Shown: positions 8,818 through 17,897, numbered from the stretch's first letter. The stretch: 64,000 bases of DNA from CAZHNW01 sp942491575 (GCA_942491575.1 CALOBT010000031.1:248001-312000); one strand, 5' to 3'. A program made the numbers and translations. Notes: generated by a model from the letters alone, not told the origin.

Positions 8818-9473
8818 TGAATCTCTATCCGATAATGATAAATCTGGAGGGGCGTCTAACCGTGGTAATCGGCGGCGGGGAAGTGGCCCTCAGAAAAACC
8901 AGGGACCTGATCGATTCCGGTGCCCGGGTAAAGGTTGTTTCTCCGGAATTCCATCAGGACTTTTCTGTCCTGGAAAATGAAAATCCCGGAATTCTGGAGC
9001 TGGTTAAACGTAAATACATTGGGGGTGATCTTGCCGGGGCAATGCTTGTTTTTTCCGCCACCAATGATTCCGGAGTAAACAGGGAAGTTTTTAAAGAGGC
9101 CTCCGCGGGGAATATTCTGATCAACGCGGTGGATGACCCGCCTAACTGCAGTTTCTATATCCCCTCAATGTACCGGAAGGGGGATCTTCTCATGACCCTT
9201 TCCACCGGCGGGGCGTCTCCCTCCATGGCGGCTCGTCTCAGGAGGGAACTGCAGGAGCATATCCCCGAAGATATTGATGTAATCCTGGCGGCACTTAGAG
9301 AGGCACGGGAACTGCTCAAGACTTCCCCGGCATTCGATCAGCTAGATTTTGATGAGCGGGGAGCCATTTTGAAAAAAGTAGTCAACCGGGAGGAGCTTCT
9401 GGTTGACTTATGCGATTCATGCAAGGAAGAAAAACTCGAAGAATTCTTGAAATCCCGGGTATGTGATGAGTAG
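8817..9473 (+). CDS. Precorrin-2 dehydrogenase / sirohydrochlorin ferrochelatase (Met8/CysG N-terminal type)
   Basis: A 218-residue NAD-dependent enzyme that oxidises precorrin-2 to sirohydrochlorin and in many members also inserts iron to give siroheme. Evidence is the N-terminal MNLYPIMINLEGR, the dinucleotide loop VVIGGGEVALRK, the conserved VDDPPNCSFYIPS catalytic segment and the family motif LSTGGASPSMA. No methyltransferase domain (CobA/CysG C-terminus) is fused, so uroporphyrinogen methylation must be done by another gene. As the last gene of the operon it supplies the siroheme used by AhbAB. Confidence 0.92.
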   Translation: MNLYPIMINLEGRLTVVIGGGEVALRKTRDLIDSGARVKVVSPEFHQDFSVLENENPGILELVKRKYIGGDLAGAMLVFSATNDSGVNREVFKEASAGNILINAVDDPPNCSFYIPSMYRKGDLLMTLSTGGASPSMAARLRRELQEHIPEDIDVILAALREARELLKTSPAFDQLDFDERGAILKKVVNREELLVDLCDSCKEEKLEEFLKSRVCDE

Positions 9474-9513
9474 TCGTTTGTTCCTATATAAACTTTCGTG
9501 AGAGGTAGACCTG

Positions 9514-10020
9514 ATGGGCACTCCTGATATGGCTTCAATCATTGTCAGTTATAATGCTATGGCCAAACGAGAATTGAGGCAGCTGAATCAGCAGAAGCGT
9601 ATTTCCTCCGATGAAAAAATTGCTGAGGTTTTAACTGACAAACAGGCAGCCTCATTGAGTTTAATAGAGGAACAGATATTTGATGAAAAAACTCCTGAAT
9701 CAATCCGGGCCTGCCCGGAGTGCGGTAGAAATTTTCTACTGCTGCAGGTTGAGGGTTTGGAGATAGATTGCTGCCGTTACTGCAGAAGCTACTGGTTCGA
9801 TAAAGGAGAACTTGCCCGCATTGCTGAAACTTCAGAGGATATTCCTGATACAACTCTCCGTTCCCGCAAGTCCAGGTTTAAATGCCCTGATTGCGGACAA
9901 ATCATGAATGAACATATATACATTACAGGAAATAATCTGCTGGTAGACAGGTGTCCTGATCACGGGGTTTATCTTGAAAGCGGTGAACTTAAACGTGCCT
10001 ATGATGCCCTGAAGTTGTGA
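9514..10020 (+). CDS. zf-TFIIB zinc-ribbon domain protein
   Basis: A 168-residue soluble protein. After an N-terminal helical stretch it has two zinc-binding segments. The first is CPECG...CCRYCRSYWFDKGEL, which matches the TFIIB-type zinc ribbon (two CxxC pairs followed by W-D-x-GEL). The second is CPDCGQ...CPDHGVYLESGEL, a degenerate copy. AGAGGT lies 8 bases before the ATG. It is 40 bases downstream of the siroheme synthase and could be co-transcribed. The molecular function of the family is not established; protein or nucleic-acid binding is a guess. Confidence 0.75.
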   Translation: MGTPDMASIIVSYNAMAKRELRQLNQQKRISSDEKIAEVLTDKQAASLSLIEEQIFDEKTPESIRACPECGRNFLLLQVEGLEIDCCRYCRSYWFDKGELARIAETSEDIPDTTLRSRKSRFKCPDCGQIMNEHIYITGNNLLVDRCPDHGVYLESGELKRAYDALKL

Positions 10021-10208
10021 GAAAATTTTTTTTACCTGATGTAAATCCCCTTATTGGCTGGAGCACCTGACATGTTTTTTTACTGAAACAGAGAGACTCT
10101 CTTCTTAGTGAAAGCTTTAAACTTCCCCCCAATAAAATACTACATTTGTAAGTCTGAGGGAACGATATTAAGTATAAAGTTTAAACAGAGATTATCCAGG
10201 GTGTATCA

Positions 10209-10565
10209 ATGAAACAATTAATAGCCGCTCTTTTTATAACACTTTTTTCAATTACTCTCATGGCTGACATGGTCAGCGAAAAAGAAAAAACTGAAAAAAT
10301 TAAGAAAAAATTCGTTCATAATTTTTCAAGCCGCAGCTGCAAGGGAATCCAGTTTAATTCAAAAGACCGATGCCTGGCTAATTACTGCACACAGGCGGAT
10401 GCGGTGGAAGTTTATCTTATCATAAGCAAGCGCGAATACAGAAATGCCGTTACCTGTTTTAAAAATGTATTTGAACCCTGTGCATCATCCTGCAGTGTTG
10501 ATTCAGCAAATGCTGTTTCGAAAAAATGCAACAGTCTGTTGAATCAGTGCATCAGAAAGCATTGA
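10209..10565 (+). CDS. Small secreted cysteine-rich protein, unknown
   Basis: 118 residues with an N-terminal signal peptide (about 1-19, ending near LMADM). The mature part is rich in lysine and carries eight cysteines, some spaced as CxxxC (PCASSC), which suggests disulfide bonds in the periplasm or outside the cell. AGGGTG lies six bases before the ATG. I do not recognise a family. It precedes the MORN-repeat protein, also exported, by about 100 bases. Confidence 0.65.
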   Translation: MKQLIAALFITLFSITLMADMVSEKEKTEKIKKKFVHNFSSRSCKGIQFNSKDRCLANYCTQADAVEVYLIISKREYRNAVTCFKNVFEPCASSCSVDSANAVSKKCNSLLNQCIRKH

Positions 10566-10669
10566 ACCGGTGATTTTCTTCAGCACAAAGTGATTGACGC
10601 ATCTCCCTCCTTCTAATAGTATTATCTTTCGGTCATTTTTGACTCTGAAATTAAGTTCAGGATATTTTT

Positions 10670-12697
10670 ATGAAAAAACTAACTGTTTTCATTGTAGCTG
10701 CAGCAATTTTCTGCGGCACAAATCTTTTTGCAGAGTGTATTTCAGGCAATTGTATAAATGGAAAGGGCGCCTATAAATTTCCCAGTGGAAGTTATTACTC
10801 CGGAGAATTCAAGGATGGGAAATTTCATGGAGAGGGAACCTTCTTCTTCTATAATGGCAGCCAGTATAAGGGGACCTGGGAGTCGGGGGAAATGTCAGGA
10901 AAAGGCACCTGGCGGTATTCCAACGGAATGAAATTAAAGGCTGACTTTGTCGATGGAAAGGTTTCAGGTGATGCAGTCCCTGATCCGGTAATCGTGTACA
11001 ATGACTTCAATTATATTTCAAGTCTGCTTCCAAAGGGGACGGACGCTGTTTTTTTAATGAAATCCATTGAGGATATTTTTACACAGTTTCCCATAACAGA
11101 TGACAGTGTATTCGGCAGCAAAATTGGAAATATTGAAAGACTCAGGCGGCAGGTGGGATTTAATCCGTTTTCAAAAAAGGAGCTTTCTGAGCAGGGTATT
11201 GACCTGACACGCCAGGTTGGCGTTGCAATTTCGGATATCAAATTTGGAAATGCACACAGGCCCGCCATGAACGTGGTTATATGTGTCCCAGTTAAAAAGG
11301 ATCCCAGGCTGGTACAGACTATTAAAGACGTTTTGAAAAAAATAACCAGAAACAATGTTCGCTATGAGCTTGAGGGAGACGTTCTGAAAATACTCTCCAG
11401 AAGGCATGGGAAGGGATTCAAAAAAAGTTTCTGCATGGCGATGCGAAATGGGTATCTTTTCCTTGGGCATAATCCCAATGGCGATGTAGCCCCCTATGTG
11501 CAGAAAATTATGGAAAGGAAGAATCCCTTGAGTGGTTCGGAAATCTATAAAAATGTAGTAAACAGTGTAGATGCCGGAGAAGAAGCCTTTATGTACATTG
11601 ACGGCAGCAAACTCTTTGAAATATATGGAATGTTCCTTGCCCAGGCAAGCCGTACGAGGGGACTTGATTATCGCAGCCGCATGATGATGAATCTCTACGG
11701 GAGTTTGATGAAAAATACCCTGAAGGTCATGAAGGACTACCGCGGCCTGGGAATAACCCTCAATTATGACCGTGGGGATCTGGTTATGAACAGTGTGGCT
11801 AATCTCAAGGCAGATTCCGAACTCCTGAAGTTATACCAGGGAATAACATATGATAAAAAGAATATTCTTGGCATGAATAGTAAACCCCTCGGCATCATTT
11901 CGCTGGGGATTAACTTTAAAGAATATGTGAATTTTATTGTCAAAAGCCTGCCCCCCTTTATCGGTATATCCCTGAAGAGTAAAATGGATAACCTGAAAAA
12001 GAAGGAGAATATTGATATTCAGGCCGAACTCATCGATAATCTCGCCGGTAATGTGAATGCGGGTTTTTTTAATGCGAGCCGTTTTTCCAGGGACAATATG
12101 AGTATCTTTTTTACTGTCAACGTTAAGGATGTTGCAGTAATGAAGGCGCTGATGAAGAAATTCATTGCGACAGCCCCAAAAGGTAAAATTGAATCCTTTA
12201 GGCTTGGAAAGATCAGGGGAAGTGTTATCAATGCTAAAAAAACAAAGATTTTCTTTGGCATGTCAGGAAAGAGTCTGGTTGTTGCACTTTCAAGGCCGGT
12301 ATTTTTATCTTCCATGCGGCCCAGGATGTCCCGAACTTTTCTGAATAAAATAGATCCGGAAGTGGCAAAAATTATCAGGAAGGATGCCACTGTCTTTTAT
12401 ATTGATGCTGCAGAAACCGTAAAGGCGGTTGAAAATTTTTCCAGCATGGATAAAAAGAAGAGCAAATATCAGAGGGGAAAGGATATCACATTTGAAACGG
12501 CTATGAAGGAGTTTTATTATCTCTATCTTTATTCCTATAATGTTGATAATAAGTTTTATTCTAAAATGCGGTTGAAGACGAAATTTGATAAACCCTTTTT
12601 CAGGGGGTTGTCTGACCTGATTCAACGAATACAGGATATGGAGAAGAAAAGAAAAAAAGAGCTCGCGCCGGTAATTAGAGAACTAAAAAGAAAATAA
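10670..12697 (+). CDS. Exported MORN-repeat protein with large unassigned C-terminal domain
   Basis: 675 residues. A signal peptide (about 1-21, cleaving near LFAE) is followed by about three MORN repeats (roughly 33-105), for example YYSGEFKDGKFHGEGTF and YKGTWESGEMSGKGTW. The remaining 550 residues resemble periplasmic or lipoprotein domains annotated only as DUFs; I see no catalytic motif. It includes a segment VGVAISDIKFGN and a Lys/Arg-rich tail. MORN repeats mediate protein or lipid contacts in other systems; the role here is unknown. AGGAT precedes the ATG. A strong terminator follows. Confidence 0.72.
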   Translation: MKKLTVFIVAAAIFCGTNLFAECISGNCINGKGAYKFPSGSYYSGEFKDGKFHGEGTFFFYNGSQYKGTWESGEMSGKGTWRYSNGMKLKADFVDGKVSGDAVPDPVIVYNDFNYISSLLPKGTDAVFLMKSIEDIFTQFPITDDSVFGSKIGNIERLRRQVGFNPFSKKELSEQGIDLTRQVGVAISDIKFGNAHRPAMNVVICVPVKKDPRLVQTIKDVLKKITRNNVRYELEGDVLKILSRRHGKGFKKSFCMAMRNGYLFLGHNPNGDVAPYVQKIMERKNPLSGSEIYKNVVNSVDAGEEAFMYIDGSKLFEIYGMFLAQASRTRGLDYRSRMMMNLYGSLMKNTLKVMKDYRGLGITLNYDRGDLVMNSVANLKADSELLKLYQGITYDKKNILGMNSKPLGIISLGINFKEYVNFIVKSLPPFIGISLKSKMDNLKKKENIDIQAELIDNLAGNVNAGFFNASRFSRDNMSIFFTVNVKDVAVMKALMKKFIATAPKGKIESFRLGKIRGSVINAKKTKIFFGMSGKSLVVALSRPVFLSSMRPRMSRTFLNKIDPEVAKIIRKDATVFYIDAAETVKAVENFSSMDKKKSKYQRGKDITFETAMKEFYYLYLYSYNVDNKFYSKMRLKTKFDKPFFRGLSDLIQRIQDMEKKRKKELAPVIRELKRK

Positions 12698-12724
12698 TTA
12701 GAATTACTATTTATTTTGATAAGC

Positions 12725-12757
12725 AAAGGACCTGTGTTGAATCCACAGGTCCTTTTT
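12725..12757 (+). terminator. Rho-independent terminator downstream of the MORN gene
   Basis: A perfect 12-bp stem (12725-12736 with 12744-12755), 7-base loop and T-tract (12753-12757). It begins 28 bases after the MORN-protein stop. The group II intron starts one or two bases after the T-tract, the target preference known for class C introns. Confidence 0.88.
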
Positions 12758-12758
12758 A

Positions 12759-14208
12759 GTGTGTGCGCCCGGCAGGGCGCGCTCACTTGAGGGTGAAAGT
12801 CCCTTACTGGCCCGACAGGGGGAACAGTTAGCTTAACGGCAAGGAGAGAGGACTGCTGTTCGGAATTACAGGATTTAATGGAAGCGGTAGTTGAGCGGGA
12901 TAACATGTTCAGAGCCTACTACAGAGTAGTGGGCAACAAAGGATCGGCGGGTATCGACAGGATGCCCGTTGAGGAACTGAAGCCATTTCTCCAGGAAAAC
13001 TGGCTACGCATCAAAAAAGAACTACTGGAAGGGAAGTATAGCCCTCAAGCGGTTCTTCGTGTGGAAATACCAAAACCTGGAGGAAAGGGAATGCGTAAGC
13101 TTGGCATTCCAACAGTTCTGGATCGTCTTATTCAACAGGCATTACATCAGGTTCTGAGTCCTCTGTTCGAGGAAGGCTTTTCTAGCAACAGCTTTGGATT
13201 CAGACCGGGAAGGAGTGCCCATGACGCAGTGTTAAAATCACGGGACTACGTCAGTTCCGGCAAAAGATGGACAGTAGACATTGATCTTGAGAAGTTCTTT
13301 GACAGGGTAAATCATGACATACTCATGTCGAGAGTATGTCGTAAGGTGAAAGACAAGAGGATCTTGGCCCTGATTCGCAGATACCTGCAATGCGGTATCA
13401 TGGAAGACGGCATAGTCAAAACTCACAAGAAGGGATCCCTCAGGGAGGTCCATTATCCCCTCTGTTGTCTAATATAATCCTTGATGATCTGGATAAAGAA
13501 CTGGAGAGACGGGGACATGCTTTCTGTAGGTACGCGGATGACTGCAATATCTATGTAAGCTCCCGTAAGGCTGGTGAACGGGTGATGGAATCTGTTATAG
13601 ATTTCCTTGAAAATCATCTGAAGTTAAAGGTTAATGCCGACAAGAGTGCTGTAGCAAGACCATGGAATAGAACATTCCTTGGGTACAGCATGACATGGCA
13701 TCGGAGGCCAAAACTAAAGGTGTCCCCATCCTCGGTTAAGAGACTGAAAAATAACCTTAAAGCAATATTCAGGAGAGGCAGAGGAAGAAATGTTCAACGC
13801 CTCATTGAAGAGTTGAAGCCTGTGTTGCTTGGATGGATTAATTACTTCCGACTTTCCGAAGTGAAGAACATTTTTGAGGAGCTGGATGGCTGGATTAGAA
13901 GGCGAGTACGCTGTATAATCTGGCGTCAATGGAAAAGGCCCCGCACCCGTGCCAGGAAACTGATGGGCAGAGGCATCCCGGAAATGAATGCATGTTTATC
14001 TGCTGGTAATGGCAGAGGGCCATGGTGGAACTCCGGCGCATCACATATGAATAAGGCTTTTCCAAAGAAGTATTTCGATGAATATGGCCTCGTATCGTTT
14101 TTAGATAAAATACTGGAATTCCAATGTAGTTCGTGAACCGCCGTATACGTGATCCGTATGTACGGTGGTGTGAGAGGACTGAGGGCGCGAGCCCTCATCC
14201 TACTCGAT
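12759..14208 (+). mobile_element. Degenerate group II intron, probably class C
   Basis: The 5' end matches the GUGYG intron start (GTGTG at 12759 or GTGCG at 12761), followed by the GAGGGTGAAAGTCCC and GTTAGCTTAACGGCAAGG segments typical of bacterial intron domain I. The 3' end has a domain V-like hairpin at about 14135-14170 and a domain VI-like stem (14180-14197, GCGA loop), ending CTACTCGAT at 14208. A reverse transcriptase/maturase lies inside, in two frames. Only about 120 bases separate the 5' end from the reverse transcriptase, far less than domains I-III need, so an internal deletion is inferred. With the frameshift, the element is probably not mobile on its own. Insertion directly after a terminator fits group IIC behaviour. 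Confidence 0.82.
12878..14136 (+). pseudogene. ltrA: Group II intron reverse transcriptase/maturase, frameshifted
   Basis: Two overlapping frames together give a nearly complete intron-encoded protein. The first, 12878-13477, carries RT blocks with GIDRMPVEELKP, LGIPTVLDRLIQQAL and SFGFRPGRSAHDAV. The second, in another frame to 14136, carries GIPQGGPLSPLLSNI, the catalytic YADD and the maturase region ending near MNKAFPKKYFDEYGLVS. Within 13420-13440 the frame changes by loss of one base: inserting one base in the GGG run before ATCCCT restores KKGIPQGG. There is no good slippery heptamer, so programmed frameshifting is unlikely. Upstream codons in frame (S-E-L-Q-D-L) may belong to the protein, so its N-terminus may abut the deletion. 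An assembly error at the homopolymer is the main alternative. Confidence 0.87.
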
Positions 14209-14240
14209 AATTTTATTCTATATAATAGATGTATGAACGG

Positions 14241-14810
14241 TTAACTGTCAACAGAAATGAAATGATCCGCAAATGTGTCGAGTCTGACAAAATCTTTCAG
14301 TTCTTTTCTTTTTGGGGCCGGTTTCGGATCACCCTCTGGTTTGCCAACGGGAATTGTAACAACCGCATCAAATCCTTCCGGGATGGCAAGGATGCTGTTG
14401 ATTTCATCATGGTTCATGGATCCAACTACAACAGTACCAAGTCCAAGGTCGTGGGCACGCAGGCAGAGATTTTGTACTGCCATGCCGAGATCAAACATGA
14501 ACCAGTCTTTAAACTTGGTTGACTGCTCACCCTTTTTATAGCCGGATCGTTTAGTGTCGGCGCAGGCAACAATGAGGGCTGAACAGTCAAAGGAACATTT
14601 TCTTGCGGGATTAGTTTCAGAATATGTTTCGGTCACCCTGCGGATGATTTCATGGTCGCGGATAACTACAAAATCCCAGCATTGTGTATTGGCCCATGAG
14701 GGGGCGAAGCGGGCAGCTTCCAGTATTTCATGGAGTTCCCTGTTTGTGACAAAATGACTTGTAAATGAACGTACGGTTCTTCGTGTAAGGATAGCTTCTT
14801 TTAATTCCAT
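14241..14810 (-). CDS. Nitroreductase family FMN-dependent oxidoreductase
   Basis: A 189-residue flavoprotein. The N-terminus has the FMN-phosphate binding RRTVRSF and the motif AARFAPSWANTQCWDF. A central DLGMAVQNLCLRAHDLGLGTVVVG is the family core helix and strand, and the C-terminal VTIPVGKPEGDPKPAPKR is also conserved. Members reduce nitro compounds, quinones or enones with NAD(P)H; the substrate here cannot be told. An excellent ribosome site (GGGAGGAG) precedes the ATG. It is a lone minus-strand gene between the intron and cheY. Confidence 0.9.
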   Translation of the reverse strand: MELKEAILTRRTVRSFTSHFVTNRELHEILEAARFAPSWANTQCWDFVVIRDHEIIRRVTETYSETNPARKCSFDCSALIVACADTKRSGYKKGEQSTKFKDWFMFDLGMAVQNLCLRAHDLGLGTVVVGSMNHDEINSILAIPEGFDAVVTIPVGKPEGDPKPAPKRKELKDFVRLDTFADHFISVDS

Positions 14811-14891
14811 ATACTCCTCCCTGATGAAGAATTTTTTATAGTTAATTTTTGCGAAAGTGTCAAGGAGTTTACTGTTAATTCAGGTTGTTGG

Positions 14892-14920
14892 TTGACATAT
14901 TGATTGTTCTGATATATTGT
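14892..14920 (+). promoter_or_regulatory. Promoter candidate upstream of cheY
   Basis: TTGACA at 14892-14897 with TATATT at 14913 (15-base spacing) or TATTGT at 14915-14920 (17-base spacing). It lies about 80 bases upstream of the cheY start, in the divergent space shared with the nitroreductase gene. Confidence 0.4.
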
Positions 14921-15002
14921 TTTCCAGTAACTGGAGTTGTTCAGATATGCTTTATCAGTTTTATAAGGAAAACAGATAGTAAGGCTGTCTCGGGAGGTAT
15001 AA

Positions 15003-15368
15003 ATGACAAAAAAAATAATGATTATTGATGATGCTTCATCAATGCGACAGGTGATTTCGCTGACCCTTAAGGGAGAAGATTATGATATTGTTGAAGCGGA
15101 AGATGGTCGGGATGCTTTAAATAAACTCGGTTCCAGCCCGGTTGACATGTTTATCTGTGATGTAAATATGCCAAATATGGACGGTCTTACTTTTTTAAAG
15201 GAGATACGTGGTAGTGAGAATAATAAATTTACTCCCTTCATTATGCTGACAACCGAAATCGGTGAAGATATGAAACGAAAAGGAAAAGAGCTGGGAGCCA
15301 ATGCCTGGATTGTAAAACCCTTCAAGCCGGAGCAGCTCGTTGATGCAGTTAAGAAATTGATGAAGTAA
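15003..15368 (+). CDS. cheY: Single-domain CheY-type response regulator
   Basis: 121 residues forming one receiver domain: acidic pair IIDDASSMR, phospho-acceptor region MFICDVNMPNMDG (Asp near 54), the conserved threonine in MLTTE and the lysine in IVKPFKPEQL. No output domain. The sequence is typical of chemotaxis CheY proteins that bind the flagellar switch, and two MCPs lie in this window, but a stand-alone regulator of another pathway cannot be excluded. GGGAGGT precedes the ATG. A long hairpin overlaps its stop codon. Confidence 0.88.
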   Translation: MTKKIMIIDDASSMRQVISLTLKGEDYDIVEAEDGRDALNKLGSSPVDMFICDVNMPNMDGLTFLKEIRGSENNKFTPFIMLTTEIGEDMKRKGKELGANAWIVKPFKPEQLVDAVKKLMK

Positions 15369-15406
15369 CAGAAAAGGAACCCGTGGGGTTCCTTTTCTGT
15401 TACTTC
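15362..15406. terminator. Bidirectional terminator between cheY and leuS
   Basis: A perfect 21-bp inverted repeat (15362-15382 with 15386-15406) and 3-base loop between convergent genes. The stem includes the cheY stop codon at 15366-15368. T-rich right arm and A-rich left arm make it usable in both directions; leuS ends at 15429. Confidence 0.8.
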
Positions 15407-15428
15407 AAATGTATCTGTATTTAACCGC

Positions 15429-17897
15429 TTATATCGCTACAATGTTAACAAGTTTTCCGGGAACGGCGATGACCTTCTTGATTTCCCTGCCTTCGATCAG
15501 TTCCGTGATGCGTTCATGACCCATGGCCATTTTTTCCATCTCTTCTTTGGTTATGTCAGAGGGAACACTTTCCTTCGCGCGGATTTTTCCGTTTACCTGG
15601 AAAACAATTTCTATTTCATCCCTTTTGGTCAGTTCCTCGATAAAATCGGGCCAGGTGGCGTCGGAAAGAATTTCCTTTCTGCCCATGGCCTCCCACATCT
15701 CTTCCGCTACGTGAGGAATGAAGGGATTGAGCATGGTAATGAATTTATCGAAAACTTCCGACAGGATTGCCTTTCCGTTTTCACTCCGCCATTCATCTTC
15801 GGGTACCTGGTAGAGTGCATTGGTAAGTTCCATGAAACGGGCGATTGCCGTATTATATTGCAGGCGTACTTCAATATCGTGTGTAACAATTTTTATAGTC
15901 CGGTGCAGTTCAATACGGATATTTTTCAATGCATCTGAAAGGGATCCGGTATCGATCCGGTAATTTTCCTGGTAAAGATCGATGTGGCTGTTTAGAAAAC
16001 GCCATACACGATTGATGAATCGGTAACTTCCTTCCACGCCCTTGTCGGACCAGTCAAGGTCCTTCTGGGGCGGTGCGGCAAACAGCATGAAGAGGCGTAC
16101 CGTGTCGGTTCCGTACTTCTCGATAATTTCATCGGGATCAACGGTGTTGCCCTTTGATTTGCTCATTTTAGAACCGTCTTTGATTACCATGCCCTGGGTC
16201 AGTAGACGGGTAAAGGGTTCGCGGTTCTTGATGAGTCCAAGGTCATTGAGTACCATATTGAAGAAGCGGGCATAGAGGAGGTGGAGTACCGCGTGTTCGA
16301 TGCCGCCAATATACTGATCAACTGCCATCCAGTAGTCAACTTCCTTCTCATTAAAAATCTTTTCTGATTTCGGTGAGGTGAACTTGGCGTAGTACCAGGA
16401 TGAGTCAACGAAGGTATCCATTGTGTCCGTCTCGCGCCGGGCTTCTTTGCCGCATTTGGGGCATGGGACTTTGAGGAATTCAGCCATCTTGCCGAGAGGT
16501 GACCGGCTGTCTCCCTGGAAGTCAACCTCCGTGGGCAGGAGAACCGGCAGGTCCTTCTCCGGTACCGGGAGACTGCCGCAGGTGTCACAGTAGATAACCG
16601 GTATTGGGCAGCCCCAGTATCGCTGACGGGAAATGCCCCAGTCGCGGAGACGGTAATTTACCTGGCGTTTGCCGAAGCCTTCCTTTTCGGCATAGTCGGC
16701 AATTTTTTCGATTGCCTCACGGTTCTTGATACCGTCGAAGGGGCCGGAATTGGTGTTGATGCCGTCGGCTATATAGGCATCTTCCATTTCGTTGACCTTT
16801 ATGGGTGCATCGGGATTGTCAATCACCAGCTTGATGGGAATATCAAATTTTTTGGCAAAGGCAAAGTCGCGTGTATCATGTGCGGGAACGGCCATGATGG
16901 CACCCGTACCATATTCCATTAAAACAAAGTTGCCCACATAAAGGGGAACTTTCTCCCCGTTGAAGGGGTTGGTCACCTTGAGGCCGGTATTGATTCCTTC
17001 TTTCTCCTTATCTTCGGCAGTCCGGTCAGCCATGGACTGGTCTTTTATCCGGTCAATAAAGGCCCGTACTTCAGGATCGGTAACATTCTCAAGAAGGGGG
17101 TGCTCCGGTGCGATAACCATGAAGGTGACGCCGTAAACCGTGTCAGGCCGGGTGGTGTATATGGGGAAGTCTTCACCGTTTTCAAGTTTGAAATTGATCT
17201 CAAGACCCGTGGACCGTCCGATCCAGTTCTTCTGCATGGTGATGACCTGTTCCGGCCATCCCTCCCTGATTTCATCATGTCCCGCTAGCAGGTCATCAGC
17301 ATAATCGGTAATTTTGAAAAACCACTGCTCAAGGGCTTTCTGGACCACCTCTGAATCACAGCGCCAGCAGATGCCGTTTTCAGCCTGTTCGTTTGCCAGT
17401 ACCGTCTGGCAGTCTGGACACCAGTTTACAGATGATTTCTTCTTATATACAAGGCCCTTCTCCATCATTTTTATGAAAATCCACTGGTTCCACCGGTAAT
17501 AATCAGGCTGATAGGATGCAATTTCGCGATCCCAGTCATAGGAGAATCCCATTCGTTTAAGCTGGACTTTCATGTATTCTATATTTTCTGCGGTCCAGTC
17601 TCTTGGGGGAATATTGTTTTTGATTGCGGCATTTTCAGCAGGAAGACCGAAGGAGTCCCATCCCATGGGGTGAAATACATTCTTGCCCTGCATGCGCCAG
17701 AACCTGGCCATGATGTCACCGATGGTATAGTTTCTGACATGTCCCATGTGGAGGCGCCCCGAGGGATAGGGGAACATCTCGAGGACGTAGAACTTTTCAC
17801 GGGATTCGTCGCGTTTGCTCAGAAAAATCTCGTCATCCGTCCATTTCTTCTGCCATTTTCCTTCTATTTCTTTAAAGTTGTATTCGCGTTCCTGCAT
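15429..17897 (-). CDS. leuS: Leucyl-tRNA synthetase
   Basis: Charges tRNA(Leu) with leucine. At 822 residues it has the bacterial length. The class I signature HMGH is at 50-53 in GRLHMGHVRNYTIGD and the second signature is KMSKSKGNTVDPDE. The CP1 editing domain is present, including a conserved TTRPDTVYGVTF segment, and zinc-like cysteine pairs occur in the CP region (CPDC and CWRC; CDTC; CPKC). AGAGGT precedes the ATG by five bases. It is convergent with cheY and likely the only leuS. Confidence 0.98.
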   Translation of the reverse strand: MQEREYNFKEIEGKWQKKWTDDEIFLSKRDESREKFYVLEMFPYPSGRLHMGHVRNYTIGDIMARFWRMQGKNVFHPMGWDSFGLPAENAAIKNNIPPRDWTAENIEYMKVQLKRMGFSYDWDREIASYQPDYYRWNQWIFIKMMEKGLVYKKKSSVNWCPDCQTVLANEQAENGICWRCDSEVVQKALEQWFFKITDYADDLLAGHDEIREGWPEQVITMQKNWIGRSTGLEINFKLENGEDFPIYTTRPDTVYGVTFMVIAPEHPLLENVTDPEVRAFIDRIKDQSMADRTAEDKEKEGINTGLKVTNPFNGEKVPLYVGNFVLMEYGTGAIMAVPAHDTRDFAFAKKFDIPIKLVIDNPDAPIKVNEMEDAYIADGINTNSGPFDGIKNREAIEKIADYAEKEGFGKRQVNYRLRDWGISRQRYWGCPIPVIYCDTCGSLPVPEKDLPVLLPTEVDFQGDSRSPLGKMAEFLKVPCPKCGKEARRETDTMDTFVDSSWYYAKFTSPKSEKIFNEKEVDYWMAVDQYIGGIEHAVLHLLYARFFNMVLNDLGLIKNREPFTRLLTQGMVIKDGSKMSKSKGNTVDPDEIIEKYGTDTVRLFMLFAAPPQKDLDWSDKGVEGSYRFINRVWRFLNSHIDLYQENYRIDTGSLSDALKNIRIELHRTIKIVTHDIEVRLQYNTAIARFMELTNALYQVPEDEWRSENGKAILSEVFDKFITMLNPFIPHVAEEMWEAMGRKEILSDATWPDFIEELTKRDEIEIVFQVNGKIRAKESVPSDITKEEMEKMAMGHERITELIEGREIKKVIAVPGKLVNIVAI

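Noticed and set aside
12622..12906. Minus-strand frame across the intron 5' end
   Set aside because: It spans the MORN gene end, the terminator and the intron boundary, so it cannot be a single old gene.
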